Position numbers and translations under genes: made by a program. A model generated the notes under the pieces. That model saw only the letters and a list, made by a program, of their open reading frames with translations. It ran no database searches and was not told where the DNA came from. Positions 43,195 through 52,330 of a DNA stretch of 64,000 bases are shown here, piece by piece (the stretch's first letter is position 1; every line of letters starts with the position of its first letter). Where the stretch lies: contig NZ_QRBE01000006.1 of the NCBI RefSeq assembly GCF_003363155.1, positions 124,001-188,000 on the forward strand, given 5' to 3'. This DNA comes from Dyella monticola. Its GTDB lineage: Bacteria; Pseudomonadota; Gammaproteobacteria; Xanthomonadales; Rhodanobacteraceae.

Positions 43195-45114
43195 TCAACC
43201 CCGTTGGCGCCGGTTACGACGCGTCCGGCGCCATCCATAGAGAAGCCCGAGCAGGACGATCAGCGCCGGCAACAACACGATATTGATGACTTTCAATTCC
43301 GTGCCCAACGCGTCGATCTCGGCATTGAGCTGGTGCTGCACATCGCGCAGCTCCTTGCTGATGGCCAGCTCACGCTGCAGGAATTGCTCGATCTCCTGCT
43401 TCTGTTCGGCATTGGTGGAGGTGTCGCGCGCGCCTTTGGCAGGTTGCAGTTCGTCGAGGCGCTCCTTGGTATCGGCAAGTTCGTTTTCCAGCTCCTGCTT
43501 CTTTTGCAGGAATTTACGGTCCGCCACACGTTGCAAAGCCAGCACGCGTGTGAACGGCCGTTGCGAGCTGGAGCGCCCGTGAATGGACAACAGCGCCGAC
43601 GAGCCGCTCAGGTTATCCACCATGTTGCTGATGAAATCGCCGTTGTTGGCAAACGCACTGGGCATGGGCTGACCGAGAAAGCTCTGCGTCTCCACCCACA
43701 GACGATCGGTAAGCAGGTCGGTGTCTGCCACCAAAATCACCTCCGCGTTAGACGCGGATGTCGACAGATGTCCCGCGTGTCGGGCAAATTCGGGGAACGC
43801 GCTGACGAACGGTCCACGCAGACGCGCAGCAATCACATAGTTCTGGCCCTGCGGCTGGTATCCATCCAGCAGGCTGGACGGATTGCTGGCGGCCTCGATC
43901 ACGCGCTGCGTGGGCACCACCTCCGCATCGGAGCTGCTTTGCATCAGTGGGATCAGCCGCGTGTTCGCATTGGGCAGAAGATCGAAATGCCCGGCGGTGG
44001 AAACGTTGATGCGCTGCAAGCTGGAAGTAATAGCGTCGTCACGATTGAGCTCGGCCGCACCAAGACCAAGCATGGCCGGGTGCGCCAGGTTCACGCCCGC
44101 CAGCTCGATCGGCAACGCACGCGCACGATCAAGCACCACTTGATCAGGATTGAACATCACGCCCCAGTCGGTAAACAACCGTGGCAAGTTGGAACTGTGA
44201 TTGTTCGTGGCGCTGGTTGGATCATCGACCAGCGGTGCGGGATCGGACTCCGAGTACGGATCGACGAAAACCGCCAGATGGCCGCCGCCAAGCACGTATT
44301 GATCGAGCGCGTATTCCACGGTGGTGGACACATGCTTGGGGTGGATAAGCAACACGACCTGGATGGCTTTGTCGATATGCTTGAGCTTGCTCGCATCGAT
44401 CATCTGTACATCGAACAACTGCTGCAGCTGGCGCATCACCGCCCACGGCGGCGTACCTTGTGCGGGATCGCCCATGACGGGCAGATCCGTAATGACGCCG
44501 ATGCGTGGCTTTTCCGCTTCGCTCAATTGATACAGCAGCTTGGCGGTGTCGTATTCAAGGAACGTTTCCTGATTCGGATCGAAGAACGGTATGGAGAGCG
44601 TGCGATCGATCAGTTTGCCGGGTGCCAAGTTCGGAAAGTCGGCCCGATAATCGGTAGCGGCTTCGTTCGTTGGCGGGCGCGTAGTACCCACCAAGCCGAA
44701 GAAAATGCGCTCACCGTTGGTACCGCCATTCAGCGCCGTCAGGCCGTTGCCTTCTGCACTGGCCTCGTCATCGGAATACGGGACGGGGTCGACGATTTGC
44801 AAGTGGATGCGTCCATGCGATCGAGCCACCATCTCCTGCAGCATTTCCGCTACGCGTTGCTCGTAGCTTCGCAGCACCGGCACATCTTTCGTGGCGTCTT
44901 GCGAGAAATACAGCGTCAGCCACAGCGGGCGGTTCACGTTATCGATAATCTGCCGCGTGCCAGGCGACAGCGTATAAAGGTGGTCCGCGGTAAGGTCGAA
45001 CCGCTCAGGCGCGAGCCAACGACTGGTAACCAGCGTGAGGCTGCAATAGGCCACGATCAGCGCGATCAATGCACTGATCAGTACGGTACGGCGGCGCAAG
45101 GGAAGACCGAACAT
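43195..45114 (-). CDS. GldG-like ABC-associated protein (auxiliary substrate-binding component)
   Basis: 639 residues from ATG 45114. One N-terminal membrane helix (TVLISALIALIVAYCSLTLV), then the periplasmic GldG/ABC_transp_aux domain (DLTADHLYTLSPGTRQIIDN). A coiled-coil at about 535-600 (KKQELENELADTKERLDEL) precedes a C-terminal membrane helix (INIVLLPALIVLLGLLYGW). It is encoded 14 bp after the permease, in an ATPase-permease-GldG operon. In Bacteroidetes this trio supports gliding; in proteobacteria its role is unknown. Confidence 0.9.
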   Translation of the reverse strand: MFGLPLRRRTVLISALIALIVAYCSLTLVTSRWLAPERFDLTADHLYTLSPGTRQIIDNVNRPLWLTLYFSQDATKDVPVLRSYEQRVAEMLQEMVARSHGRIHLQIVDPVPYSDDEASAEGNGLTALNGGTNGERIFFGLVGTTRPPTNEAATDYRADFPNLAPGKLIDRTLSIPFFDPNQETFLEYDTAKLLYQLSEAEKPRIGVITDLPVMGDPAQGTPPWAVMRQLQQLFDVQMIDASKLKHIDKAIQVVLLIHPKHVSTTVEYALDQYVLGGGHLAVFVDPYSESDPAPLVDDPTSATNNHSSNLPRLFTDWGVMFNPDQVVLDRARALPIELAGVNLAHPAMLGLGAAELNRDDAITSSLQRINVSTAGHFDLLPNANTRLIPLMQSSSDAEVVPTQRVIEAASNPSSLLDGYQPQGQNYVIAARLRGPFVSAFPEFARHAGHLSTSASNAEVILVADTDLLTDRLWVETQSFLGQPMPSAFANNGDFISNMVDNLSGSSALLSIHGRSSSQRPFTRVLALQRVADRKFLQKKQELENELADTKERLDELQPAKGARDTSTNAEQKQEIEQFLQRELAISKELRDVQHQLNAEIDALGTELKVINIVLLPALIVLLGLLYGWRRTRRNRRQRG

Positions 45115-45128
45115 GATCACCGCCCCGC

Positions 45129-45863
45129 TCAACGACTGCGTTTCATATCGAGCACCAGTACGCCGGCCGTCAACCACGCAGCAATGGTGAGTATGAAATA
45201 CAGAAGATCGCGCACATCCAGCACACCACGCGCAATCGCCTCGTAGTGCCGGAACATCGACAGATGCGCCACGCCATTGACCAATCTGCGCGGCAACGCG
45301 CCTTGAAAGAAATCCAGCACCTGCGATTGACCGACGAGGATAAGCAATACGCACACCACCGCCGTGAGGACAAAGGCCACCACCTGGCTACTCGTTACCG
45401 TGGACAGGCAGGCGCCGATGGCGAGGAACGCACCGGCCATCAGCCAGCTACCCAGATATCCGGCGACGATGATGCCGTTGTCGGGAGAGCCCAGATAGTT
45501 GACCGTGATCCAGATGGGAAACGTCAACAGCAACGCAAGGCCGACAAACAGCCATGCCGCTAGAAATTTGCCGAACATCGCCTGCCACAGATTGATCGGC
45601 AATGTGAGCAGCAATTCCAACGTGCCGGATTTGGCTTCCTCGGCCCACATGCGCATCGACACCGCAGGCACCAGGATGAGGTAGAGCCACGGATGCATTT
45701 CGAAAAACGGTTGGAGGTCGGCGATACGGCGGTCATAGAAACCACCGGCGTAGAAGGTAAGGATGCCCGCCAGCACCAGAAAGATCACCAAGAAAACGTA
45801 GGCCACCGGCGTGACGAAATAACTGCGCAGTTCGCGGCGCATGACCGCTATGGTGGGGTTCAT
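45129..45863 (-). CDS. ABC transporter permease (GldF-like)
   Basis: 244 residues with six membrane helices. The N-terminus AVMRRELRSYFVTPVAYVF is typical of ABC-2 permeases next to GldG. ATGA overlap with the ATPase gene shows coupling. Partner of the ATPase and GldG-like protein. Substrate unknown. Confidence 0.92.
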   Translation of the reverse strand: MNPTIAVMRRELRSYFVTPVAYVFLVIFLVLAGILTFYAGGFYDRRIADLQPFFEMHPWLYLILVPAVSMRMWAEEAKSGTLELLLTLPINLWQAMFGKFLAAWLFVGLALLLTFPIWITVNYLGSPDNGIIVAGYLGSWLMAGAFLAIGACLSTVTSSQVVAFVLTAVVCVLLILVGQSQVLDFFQGALPRRLVNGVAHLSMFRHYEAIARGVLDVRDLLYFILTIAAWLTAGVLVLDMKRSR

Positions 45864-46798
45864 GCACGCGCCTCCGTGTCAGTGCCCAGCGTGATCTGAC
45901 GGAACACTTCATCCAGGCGACCGCGTTCGAGCTGGATCTCGGATACTTCCAGCCCTTGCTGGCGCAGCAAGGCCTCTACCGGTTCCAGGATTCGCTCACC
46001 GGGCTTGGGAAAAACGGTGATTCGGCCGTCCAGCGGATCCACCTCGATACCAGCGACCTGTGGAAGACGCCCGAGCATTTCCTGCGAAACGCCGCTGCCC
46101 TGCGCACTGAAGGACACCGCGCCGTGATAGCGCGAACGCGCTTCCAGTTCAGCCGGCGTGGCATCGGCGCGTAGCCGGCCGCCCGCGATGATCACCACCC
46201 GATTGCACAGCGCATGCACTTCTTCGAGCAAATGCGTGGAAATGAGGATGGTGCGCTCGCGCGCCATCGTATCGATGAGCCGACGCACGGTGTGCTTCTG
46301 GTTGGGGTCGAGGCCGTCGGTGGGTTCGTCCAGCATCAGCACCGGCGGGTCATGCAGAATGGCCTGCGCGAGCCCGACGCGCCGGCGCAACCCTTTGGAC
46401 AGGGTTTCCACACTGACGTGCAAGGCATCCTCCAGTTGCAGATGACTGACTACGTCATCGAAGCGACGCCGGCCGACGTCGGAGCGCAGTCCGCGCATGC
46501 GCATGATGAAGAGGAGGAACTCGCGCACCGTCATTTCGCCGTAGCTCGGTGCCCCCTCAGGAAGATAGCCGAGCGCTCGCTTGGCCTTGATCGGCTCCTT
46601 CGTCACGTCATGCCCACACACGCGCGCCGTGCCGGAACTGGGCGAGAGGAAGCCGGCGATCATGCGCATCGCCGTGGTTTTGCCCGCGCCGTTCGGCCCC
46701 AGCAGGCCGAGCACCTGGCCTGGTTCGGCGTAAATGCTCAACGCATCCACTGCGGTCAAATGGCCATAGCGCTTGGTGAGCTTGTCGGTCTCGATCAT
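45860..46798 (-). CDS. ABC transporter ATP-binding protein (GldA-like)
   Basis: 312 residues. Walker A GPNGAGKTTAMRMIAG near 35, signature LSKGLRRRVGLAQAIL near 137, Walker B VLMLDEPTDGLD near 158, and switch His in LISTHLLEE. The C-terminal 90 residues are an extension seen in this subfamily. First gene of a three-gene operon. No gene lies upstream in the operon; a terminator lies between it and the SRPBCC-like gene. Confidence 0.95.
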   Translation of the reverse strand: MIETDKLTKRYGHLTAVDALSIYAEPGQVLGLLGPNGAGKTTAMRMIAGFLSPSSGTARVCGHDVTKEPIKAKRALGYLPEGAPSYGEMTVREFLLFIMRMRGLRSDVGRRRFDDVVSHLQLEDALHVSVETLSKGLRRRVGLAQAILHDPPVLMLDEPTDGLDPNQKHTVRRLIDTMARERTILISTHLLEEVHALCNRVVIIAGGRLRADATPAELEARSRYHGAVSFSAQGSGVSQEMLGRLPQVAGIEVDPLDGRITVFPKPGERILEPVEALLRQQGLEVSEIQLERGRLDEVFRQITLGTDTEARA

Positions 46799-46930
46799 GA
46801 GGGCCTGTTTTTACACTATTTGCGTGGCCCGCGTCGGGATCCATGTGCGGGCCAGTCAAAGGAACCGCATCGCAATGTACCGCAAGCGCGCGAAAATTCG
46901 CCACGCGAAGCGCTACACACGCAAAAACGA

Positions 46931-46958
46931 AAAAGCCCTCCGCAAAGGGAGGGCTTTT
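46931..46958 (-). terminator. Intrinsic terminator after the SRPBCC-like gene
   Basis: AAAAGCCCTCC and GGAGGGCTTTT form an 11-bp stem with a T-run on both strands, 21 bp past the stop at 46980. Confidence 0.88.
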
Positions 46959-46979
46959 CGTCGGTCTGGCGCGCGCGGC

Positions 46980-48371
46980 TTATTGGCCGGCGGTGCTCGC
47001 CGCGGCCGGTGCGCTGCTCGCGGGAGCGGGCGCAGTGCCGCTGGAAGCGGGCTGACCGTTCGCATTGAGGATGCCCTGCTGCTTGATGCCAGCCTGCTGT
47101 TCCGGGGTCTGTTGCGGTATCGCACCGCCCGTCACATCTTGAAGATCAGTCAACGGCAGGTACACCTCGTACTGAGCGTAGGTGGTGATATTGCCGGAAT
47201 TATCCTTCACCTCAGGCTGCACTTCGATGTCATAACTACGGTTGGTAAAGTCGTTGAACTTCAGGCCATGCGTCTGCGCATAGGCTTCGAGCTCTTCGCG
47301 GGTGTTCTTCACGCCCACGATGGTACCGTTCCATTTCGCCATCAGCGCAGGTTGACCGAAGGCCAGCATGGCGCGGACGTTGTTGTCGATCACGAGGCGA
47401 CCATTGCGATCCTTGTCACCCGGGTTCAGCGCTGGCGCATTGGCCGGTGTAGCGCTGGTGCTGGCGGCAGCTGCCTGATCAGCCAGTGACGGGGGAACTT
47501 CCGGCGTCAGCTGATAGCTCTGGCCGTTGACGTTGAGATTGGCGTTGTCGATCGGCATCGCCACGTCGAACGTATAGTTCTGATCGCCAAAGTTGGTGGT
47601 GTAGACGATGCGCGGGCCGGTGATGTTCACACCCAGCTTCTTCGCAGCGGCCTGGATCTGGTTCACCGCGGCAGGAATGGCATCCGCCATGCCTTCAATC
47701 AGACCGCCCTTGAGGCTGATCTGCGTAGACACCAGCAGCACCGGCGTGGCCTTGGGCTGCTCTATGTACGGAATCAGATCGCTGTAGTCGACGTTCGGCA
47801 CCGAGGCCAGCACGTTCTGCAGATCATTCAGGCTGTACTGGATGAACGCATCCGGCTGGCCGTGAATGTACAGATTGGAATAACGATCCATCAGGTTGAA
47901 GCCGTAGCTCACATCGTACGACCAGGTGATCTTGGTCAGCTTGCCAGTGTTGCCCTGACGCAGCAGATCCAGCGTGAAGTGCTTGTCGCTACCGCGCCAC
48001 GCGTTATCCACATTCCAGATGATCTCGGCGTTGTTGACGGTGGGATCGATCTTGTCGAATTCCGGCTGGGTGCTGGCGATGGTCAGCTTGCCGTCGCCCA
48101 CTTTGTCGTCCTGACTGCTCCAGCTGATTTCGGAGCCGGCGCCATAGGCATTGCCGGAGAGCGTGTATTGCGTTTTGGGATCGTACGCGCGCAGCACGGC
48201 GTAGTCGGGGAAGGTGCGGAAATTGGCCAGCACGTCATAGACCTGGCGCAGGTCTTTGCTCACGATCAATGACCGCTCAACGTGGCCACTGCCGGGCATG
48301 ATGATGCCCACCACGACGCCAACAACGGCGACGATGATCAGGGCAACGATGAATTCCAGAACACGCGTCAT
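46980..48371 (-). CDS. Membrane-anchored SRPBCC-like (polyketide cyclase/dehydrase) protein
   Basis: 463 residues. One N-terminal membrane helix (LEFIVALIIVAVVGVVVGII), then an SRPBCC-like domain at 30-190 (HVERSLIVSKDLRQVYDVLA, IIWNVDNAWRGSDKHFTLD). Residues 200-400 form a second domain that could be GyrI-like (VLLVSTQISLKGGLIEG). The C-terminus is an Ala/Pro/Gly-rich tail. Role unknown; periplasmic or membrane-surface ligand binding is possible. A structured RNA element lies in its leader and a terminator follows. Confidence 0.8.
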   Translation of the reverse strand: MTRVLEFIVALIIVAVVGVVVGIIMPGSGHVERSLIVSKDLRQVYDVLANFRTFPDYAVLRAYDPKTQYTLSGNAYGAGSEISWSSQDDKVGDGKLTIASTQPEFDKIDPTVNNAEIIWNVDNAWRGSDKHFTLDLLRQGNTGKLTKITWSYDVSYGFNLMDRYSNLYIHGQPDAFIQYSLNDLQNVLASVPNVDYSDLIPYIEQPKATPVLLVSTQISLKGGLIEGMADAIPAAVNQIQAAAKKLGVNITGPRIVYTTNFGDQNYTFDVAMPIDNANLNVNGQSYQLTPEVPPSLADQAAAASTSATPANAPALNPGDKDRNGRLVIDNNVRAMLAFGQPALMAKWNGTIVGVKNTREELEAYAQTHGLKFNDFTNRSYDIEVQPEVKDNSGNITTYAQYEVYLPLTDLQDVTGGAIPQQTPEQQAGIKQQGILNANGQPASSGTAPAPASSAPAAASTAGQ

Positions 48372-48409
48372 TCCAGGTATCTCCGAGACGTCTCTCTAGT
48401 GCGTGAAAC

Positions 48410-48485
48410 GCGCCGGTCGGAACGGACCGCCTCGGGGTGGTTTTCCCACGAGGGAAACCGCATCAGGACGGGGTTCGGCCGGCGC
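48410..48485 (-). ncRNA. Candidate structured leader RNA
   Basis: On the minus strand, arms at 48473-48485 and 48410-48423 pair over 13-14 bp with one bulge or wobble, closing a loop that contains a second hairpin (GGTTTCCC...GGGAAAACC at 48439-48459). It lies 39-114 nt before the ATG at 48371. A perfect 10-bp palindrome GAGACGTCTC (48385-48394) follows before the ribosome site. I do not recognise the fold as a known riboswitch. Confidence 0.4.
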
Positions 48486-48598
48486 CTAAGCCGCCGATGG
48501 TACTTGTTCGCGCTCAGGAACGCTACGGGCCGCCGCCCTCTCCGGCCGCGCTGCTACGCAGCATTCTTCTGTAGGCGCACGAGTGGGCACTCAGCACC

Positions 48599-49240
48599 TC
48601 ACACAATGCCCAGTTCCAGCGCCTTCAACACCGCGCGCGTACGGTCACGCACACCCAGCTTGGAAAGGATGTTGGACACATGGTTCTTGACGGTGCCCTC
48701 GGCCACCTTCAGCGAATTGGCAATTTCCTTATTACTGTAGCCACCGGAGAGCAGACGCAGGATCTCGGTCTCACGCTCGGTCAGCGGATCGGGCTGCTCC
48801 AGGCTGGTGAACTGATTATGGATGCGGCTTACGCCGGCCAGCAGGCGTTGCGTCACCATCGGCGCGACCAGTGATCCGCCGCTGGCGACGGTGCGCACGG
48901 CTTCAACGAGCTGTTCCAGCGACACATCCTTGAGCAGATAACCGCGCGCGCCAGCCTTGAGGCCTTGCAGCACGAGCTGATCGTCGTCGAAGGTCGTAAG
49001 AATGATGGTGGGCGGCAATTCGTTGCGCGCCGAAAGTGCCTGCAGCACTTCCAGGCCACTCATATTGGGCATGCGCAGATCAAGCAACACCACGTCGGGC
49101 TTGATGCGCGGAATATCCGCCACCGCCTGCACGCCATCGGCGCACTCAGCCACCACGCGAATGTCCTCCGCCAGATCGAGCAGGGAACGTACACCCTGGC
49201 GAACCAGGTTCTGGTCGTCGACGAGACAAACGGAAATCAT
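48599..49240 (-). CDS. NarL/LuxR-type response regulator
   Basis: 213 residues from ATG 49240 (MISVCLVDDQNLVRQG); the frame extends further upstream without support. Receiver domain: acidic pair VDDQ, phosphoacceptor in VVLLDLRMPNMSG near 54, conserved Lys in YLLKDVS. LuxR helix-turn-helix: LTERETEILRLLSGGYSNKE and VAEGTVKNHVSNILSKLGV. It follows the histidine kinase gene, its likely partner, 169 bp downstream. Resembles DesR. Confidence 0.95.
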   Translation of the reverse strand: MISVCLVDDQNLVRQGVRSLLDLAEDIRVVAECADGVQAVADIPRIKPDVVLLDLRMPNMSGLEVLQALSARNELPPTIILTTFDDDQLVLQGLKAGARGYLLKDVSLEQLVEAVRTVASGGSLVAPMVTQRLLAGVSRIHNQFTSLEQPDPLTERETEILRLLSGGYSNKEIANSLKVAEGTVKNHVSNILSKLGVRDRTRAVLKALELGIV

Positions 49241-49409
49241 CGCGGATCCTCGCAACAAAAATGGCGTAAGACAGCCATGCTTAAAAATACGTGCCTGATG
49301 CTGATGCCCGCACGCGCCCGGGTTCCGTGGCGTGTTGCGCACAGGCAAACTCCGCCGCGACCCATGCGAAGGCGTTGGACGGAGCTTGTCGGGGCATTCT
49401 GGCAAGTCA

Positions 49410-50627
49410 TCAGGTCAGGCTCAATGCGGGCGGTTCGAAACGTGACGGCGTATGCGCCAGCACCGACGGTTCGCCCAATGGAAGACGGATGGTGAGTGCA
49501 AAACCCTGCCCTGCTTCACTCTCCATCGTCACGTTGCCGCCGAATTCGGCCAGTCGCTCGCGCATACCCGAGAGGCCATTGCCGGGCGTAATGTCGGACG
49601 CGCCGCGACCATCGTCCCGCGCGCTCAGGCTGAGCAGCGTTTCGTCTTCGTAGGTGAAGCTCAGCCACAGATTGCGCGCCTCGGCGTGTCGCGCCGTATT
49701 GGTGATGATTTCCTGTACGCAGCGCAGCAGCACCTGCGCCCGGCGCGGGTCTTCCACGCTGAAACGCGGCGGTATGTTGAGGTGAACGTGCAGGCTCGGC
49801 ACGCCGTCGACCAGGCTGTGCAAGGCCTGGGTCAGGTCGATGGCGTCGTCCTGGCGCAGTTCGCTGACTGCCTCACGCACGTCGGTCAGCAGCAGGCGCG
49901 CCGTGCTTTGCGCCTTGCGCACGTGTACGCCGGCCGATTCGTTGCTGAGATGGCTGGCCACCTCAAGATTGAGGCTCAGCGCAGTCAGATGATGACCGAT
50001 CAAGTCATGCAGCTCGCGTGCAATGCGCATGCGTTCGGCAATACGTGTGGATTCGGCGAGCAGAGCGCGGGTGGCACGCAATTCGGAATTGAGCCGCCGC
50101 TGCGCCTCACGCTCTTCCGCCTGCTGGCTGGCCACGGTGGAGACCACGAAGACCAGTCCGGAGAAGGCGGTGTACAGACACGCCTGCAGGAACGCCTGGA
50201 TAAGGTTGTAGTCGGGGAAGGTGGAGAACAGCGCCGTCAGGCACACGGCCTGCAGCACCATCCATGCGATGCCTATCCAGAAGGGAACCACCCACGGCAG
50301 AATCAAGGAGGCCACCACCAGCAGGATCGCCGACAAGCCGCTGTGGGTGTACCAGCCCACCAGCAGAGCCGCCGCGGTCATCAATAGCAGGCCGAACAAG
50401 CGCGCGCCGACCCGCGTGCGCGAACCCAGATTGTTGGTGACCAGCAGATACACCACCCCGAACACCAGGTAGAACTGCATGCACAGCAACAGGGCGAAAT
50501 TCGCGCGATGCAGCAAATCCAGCCGGTGCGTGGCCCATTCGGTGAACAGCGGCGTGCCATCGCACAGATAGGCGAACAACCCGGTAATACGCAGCAGTCG
50601 CTTGTGGTTGAAGTTGGTCATCACCAT
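49410..50627 (-). CDS. Sensor histidine kinase (DesK/HisKA_3 type)
   Basis: 405 residues. Five to six membrane helices fill residues 30-170. HisKA_3 phosphoacceptor His in RIARELHDLIGHHLTALSLN near 205. HATPase motifs: DDGRGASDITPGNGLSGMRE and GQGFALTIRLPLG. The signal is likely sensed within the membrane, as in DesK. ATG 50621 is an alternative start. The cognate response regulator lies downstream. Confidence 0.95.
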   Translation of the reverse strand: MVMTNFNHKRLLRITGLFAYLCDGTPLFTEWATHRLDLLHRANFALLLCMQFYLVFGVVYLLVTNNLGSRTRVGARLFGLLLMTAAALLVGWYTHSGLSAILLVVASLILPWVVPFWIGIAWMVLQAVCLTALFSTFPDYNLIQAFLQACLYTAFSGLVFVVSTVASQQAEEREAQRRLNSELRATRALLAESTRIAERMRIARELHDLIGHHLTALSLNLEVASHLSNESAGVHVRKAQSTARLLLTDVREAVSELRQDDAIDLTQALHSLVDGVPSLHVHLNIPPRFSVEDPRRAQVLLRCVQEIITNTARHAEARNLWLSFTYEDETLLSLSARDDGRGASDITPGNGLSGMRERLAEFGGNVTMESEAGQGFALTIRLPLGEPSVLAHTPSRFEPPALSLT

Positions 50628-50731
50628 GCCTGCATCATAGGACCGCCTCGGGAAGACGGAATGCGCGGGAAGTCATGCGCATTATCGTACGCCCTCCGTA
50701 CCCTGTTCCCAGCCGGCCGGTGCTAGCCTTT

Positions 50732-50751
50732 GGTTTTACAAAGGTTTTACA
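50732..50751. promoter_or_regulatory. Direct repeat GGTTTTACA upstream of the GNAT-min genes
   Basis: GGTTTTACA occurs at 50732-50740 and again at 50743-50751, one helical turn apart, 114 bp before the GNAT start. Suggests a regulator site in the divergent promoter, low certainty. Confidence 0.3.
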
Positions 50752-50864
50752 TGCGCGGTCATGCCGCAATACGGGATGTGCCGCTAAGAGTCGCATGCCA
50801 TAATGCCCCATGAGCTGGGCCGTCAGTCGGTCTTAACTAGCAACCTCTCACTGCGGAGCAACGC

Positions 50865-51485
50865 ATGGCCCTTGCCATCCGCGACGTGCGCGAGCACGAC
50901 CTGGATGCCGTACTGGCACTCAATAACACTGCCGGTCGCTCCATTCTGGTCCTGGACGCTGCGCAGTTGCGCTACTTCTACGAGCAAGCCGATTATTTTC
51001 GCGTCGCCGAAATCGACGGCCAGTTGGCCGGATTCCTGATCGCACTGCGCGACGGCCGCGATTACAGCAGCACGAACTACTGTTGGTTCAGTGAACACTA
51101 TCCGTCGTTCGTCTACATCGACCGCATCGTCATCGCCAACGCCTACCGCCGCCACGGCCTGGGGCGCATCTTCTATTGCGACGTGAACAGCTACGCCGAA
51201 GTACGCGTACCGCTGTTGACCTGCGAGGTGTTCCTGGAGCCGGCCGACGATGTCGTGGTGCTGTTTCATGGCACCTACGGATTCCAGGAAGTGGGCCAGC
51301 AACGCATGGGCGAGCGCGGGCCACAGGTGAGCCTGCTCGCCAAGGACCTGCCCAGTTACACCTACGTGCGCGACACCTATCTCGAACATGGCGGCCTGCC
51401 CGACCTGCCTTGGCTGGCGGGCCGCGACCTCCCCTTGGCCAATCGAGACGCCAAACCACGCCTCGCCGGAGAGCGGCGTTCATGA
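50865..51485 (+). CDS. GNAT family N-acetyltransferase of the min locus
   Basis: 206 residues. AIRDVREHDLDAVLALNNTA opens the domain; VYIDRIVIANAYRRHGLGRI holds the acetyl-CoA loop (R-x-x-G-x-G/A). Its stop overlaps the minC ATG as ATGA, so it is coupled to minC. Target unknown. Whether it affects Min function is untested. Confidence 0.9.
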   Translation: MALAIRDVREHDLDAVLALNNTAGRSILVLDAAQLRYFYEQADYFRVAEIDGQLAGFLIALRDGRDYSSTNYCWFSEHYPSFVYIDRIVIANAYRRHGLGRIFYCDVNSYAEVRVPLLTCEVFLEPADDVVVLFHGTYGFQEVGQQRMGERGPQVSLLAKDLPSYTYVRDTYLEHGGLPDLPWLAGRDLPLANRDAKPRLAGERRS

Positions 51486-52264
51486 ATGCAAAAATGGAAA
51501 CAAGTGACGCCTGCGATCTGCGTTTCGGGCAGGTCGGGATTGCCTGCGTACGTGTAAAAAGGGTCGACGCGGCAGCGTTGTGCGAGGAGCTGGAGCGCCG
51601 CGTGCGCTCGGCGCCTCAATTGTTCTCGCGTGCCGCGGTGGTGTTGGATTTAAGCCACCTCCTCAACGTGCCGGACGACGGTACGGTCGATGCGCTGCTC
51701 GAAGCGGTGCGCAGCGCCGGCATGCTGCCGGTAGGCCTTGCCTATGGCACCAGCGCCATTGAGGCACTGGCACAGCGCATGGGGCTGCCGTTGATCGCCA
51801 AATTTCGCGCCGCTTACGAGCCCGCCGATGGCGGCAGTATTGCGCCACCCGCTCCCAGTACCACATCAGCGCCAACACCTGCTCCTGCTCCTGCACCCGT
51901 ACGCGAGCCGGTGCTGTCCCAACCGGAGGGCTCGGTCGGCGCGCAGCGCCACGACGGCACGGTGCGTTCCGGGCAGCAGGTGTATGCGCGTGATCGGGAT
52001 CTGGTCGTCGTCGGCACCATCGCCAACGGCGCCGAAGTCATCGCCGATGGCAGCATCCATGTCTATGGCAGCCTCAAGGGTCGCGCGATGGCCGGTGCGC
52101 AAGGCGACGCCAAGGCGCGCATTTTCATTGCGGACTTCCGCGCCGAACTTGTCGCCATCGCCGGCCACTACCGCGTGTTCGAACAGATACCCAAAGACCT
52201 GGAGGGCCAGTCTGTGCAATGCTGGCTCGAAGGCGAGAAGTTGCTGATCGCACCCTTGAAATAA
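51482..52264 (+). CDS. minC: Septum site-determining protein MinC
   Basis: 260 residues from ATG 51482. The N-terminal MinC domain (residues 1-105) precedes a proline/alanine linker. The C-terminal domain has VYARDRDLVVVGTIANGAEV, GSIHVYGSLKGRAMAGAQGD and FIADFRAELVAIAGHYR, which is diagnostic. MinC blocks FtsZ assembly near the poles. Coupled to the GNAT gene; minD follows after 66 bp. Confidence 0.96.
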   Translation: MNAKMETSDACDLRFGQVGIACVRVKRVDAAALCEELERRVRSAPQLFSRAAVVLDLSHLLNVPDDGTVDALLEAVRSAGMLPVGLAYGTSAIEALAQRMGLPLIAKFRAAYEPADGGSIAPPAPSTTSAPTPAPAPAPVREPVLSQPEGSVGAQRHDGTVRSGQQVYARDRDLVVVGTIANGAEVIADGSIHVYGSLKGRAMAGAQGDAKARIFIADFRAELVAIAGHYRVFEQIPKDLEGQSVQCWLEGEKLLIAPLK

Positions 52265-52330
52265 GAAGGATGTCCTGACTCGTTCAGAACATCCCACACT
52301 ATTAGAAAAAAACATATCCGGAGATGAGCC

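Noticed and set aside
43153-45246. 697-codon open frame antisense to the GldG-like gene
   Set aside because: Arg/His/Gln-rich composition typical of a shadow; the minus strand encodes a clear GldG-like protein.
46799-46979. Small basic plus-strand peptide in the gap after the ABC operon start
   Set aside because: Its sequence runs through the strong hairpin terminator at 46931-46958 and has no ribosome site.
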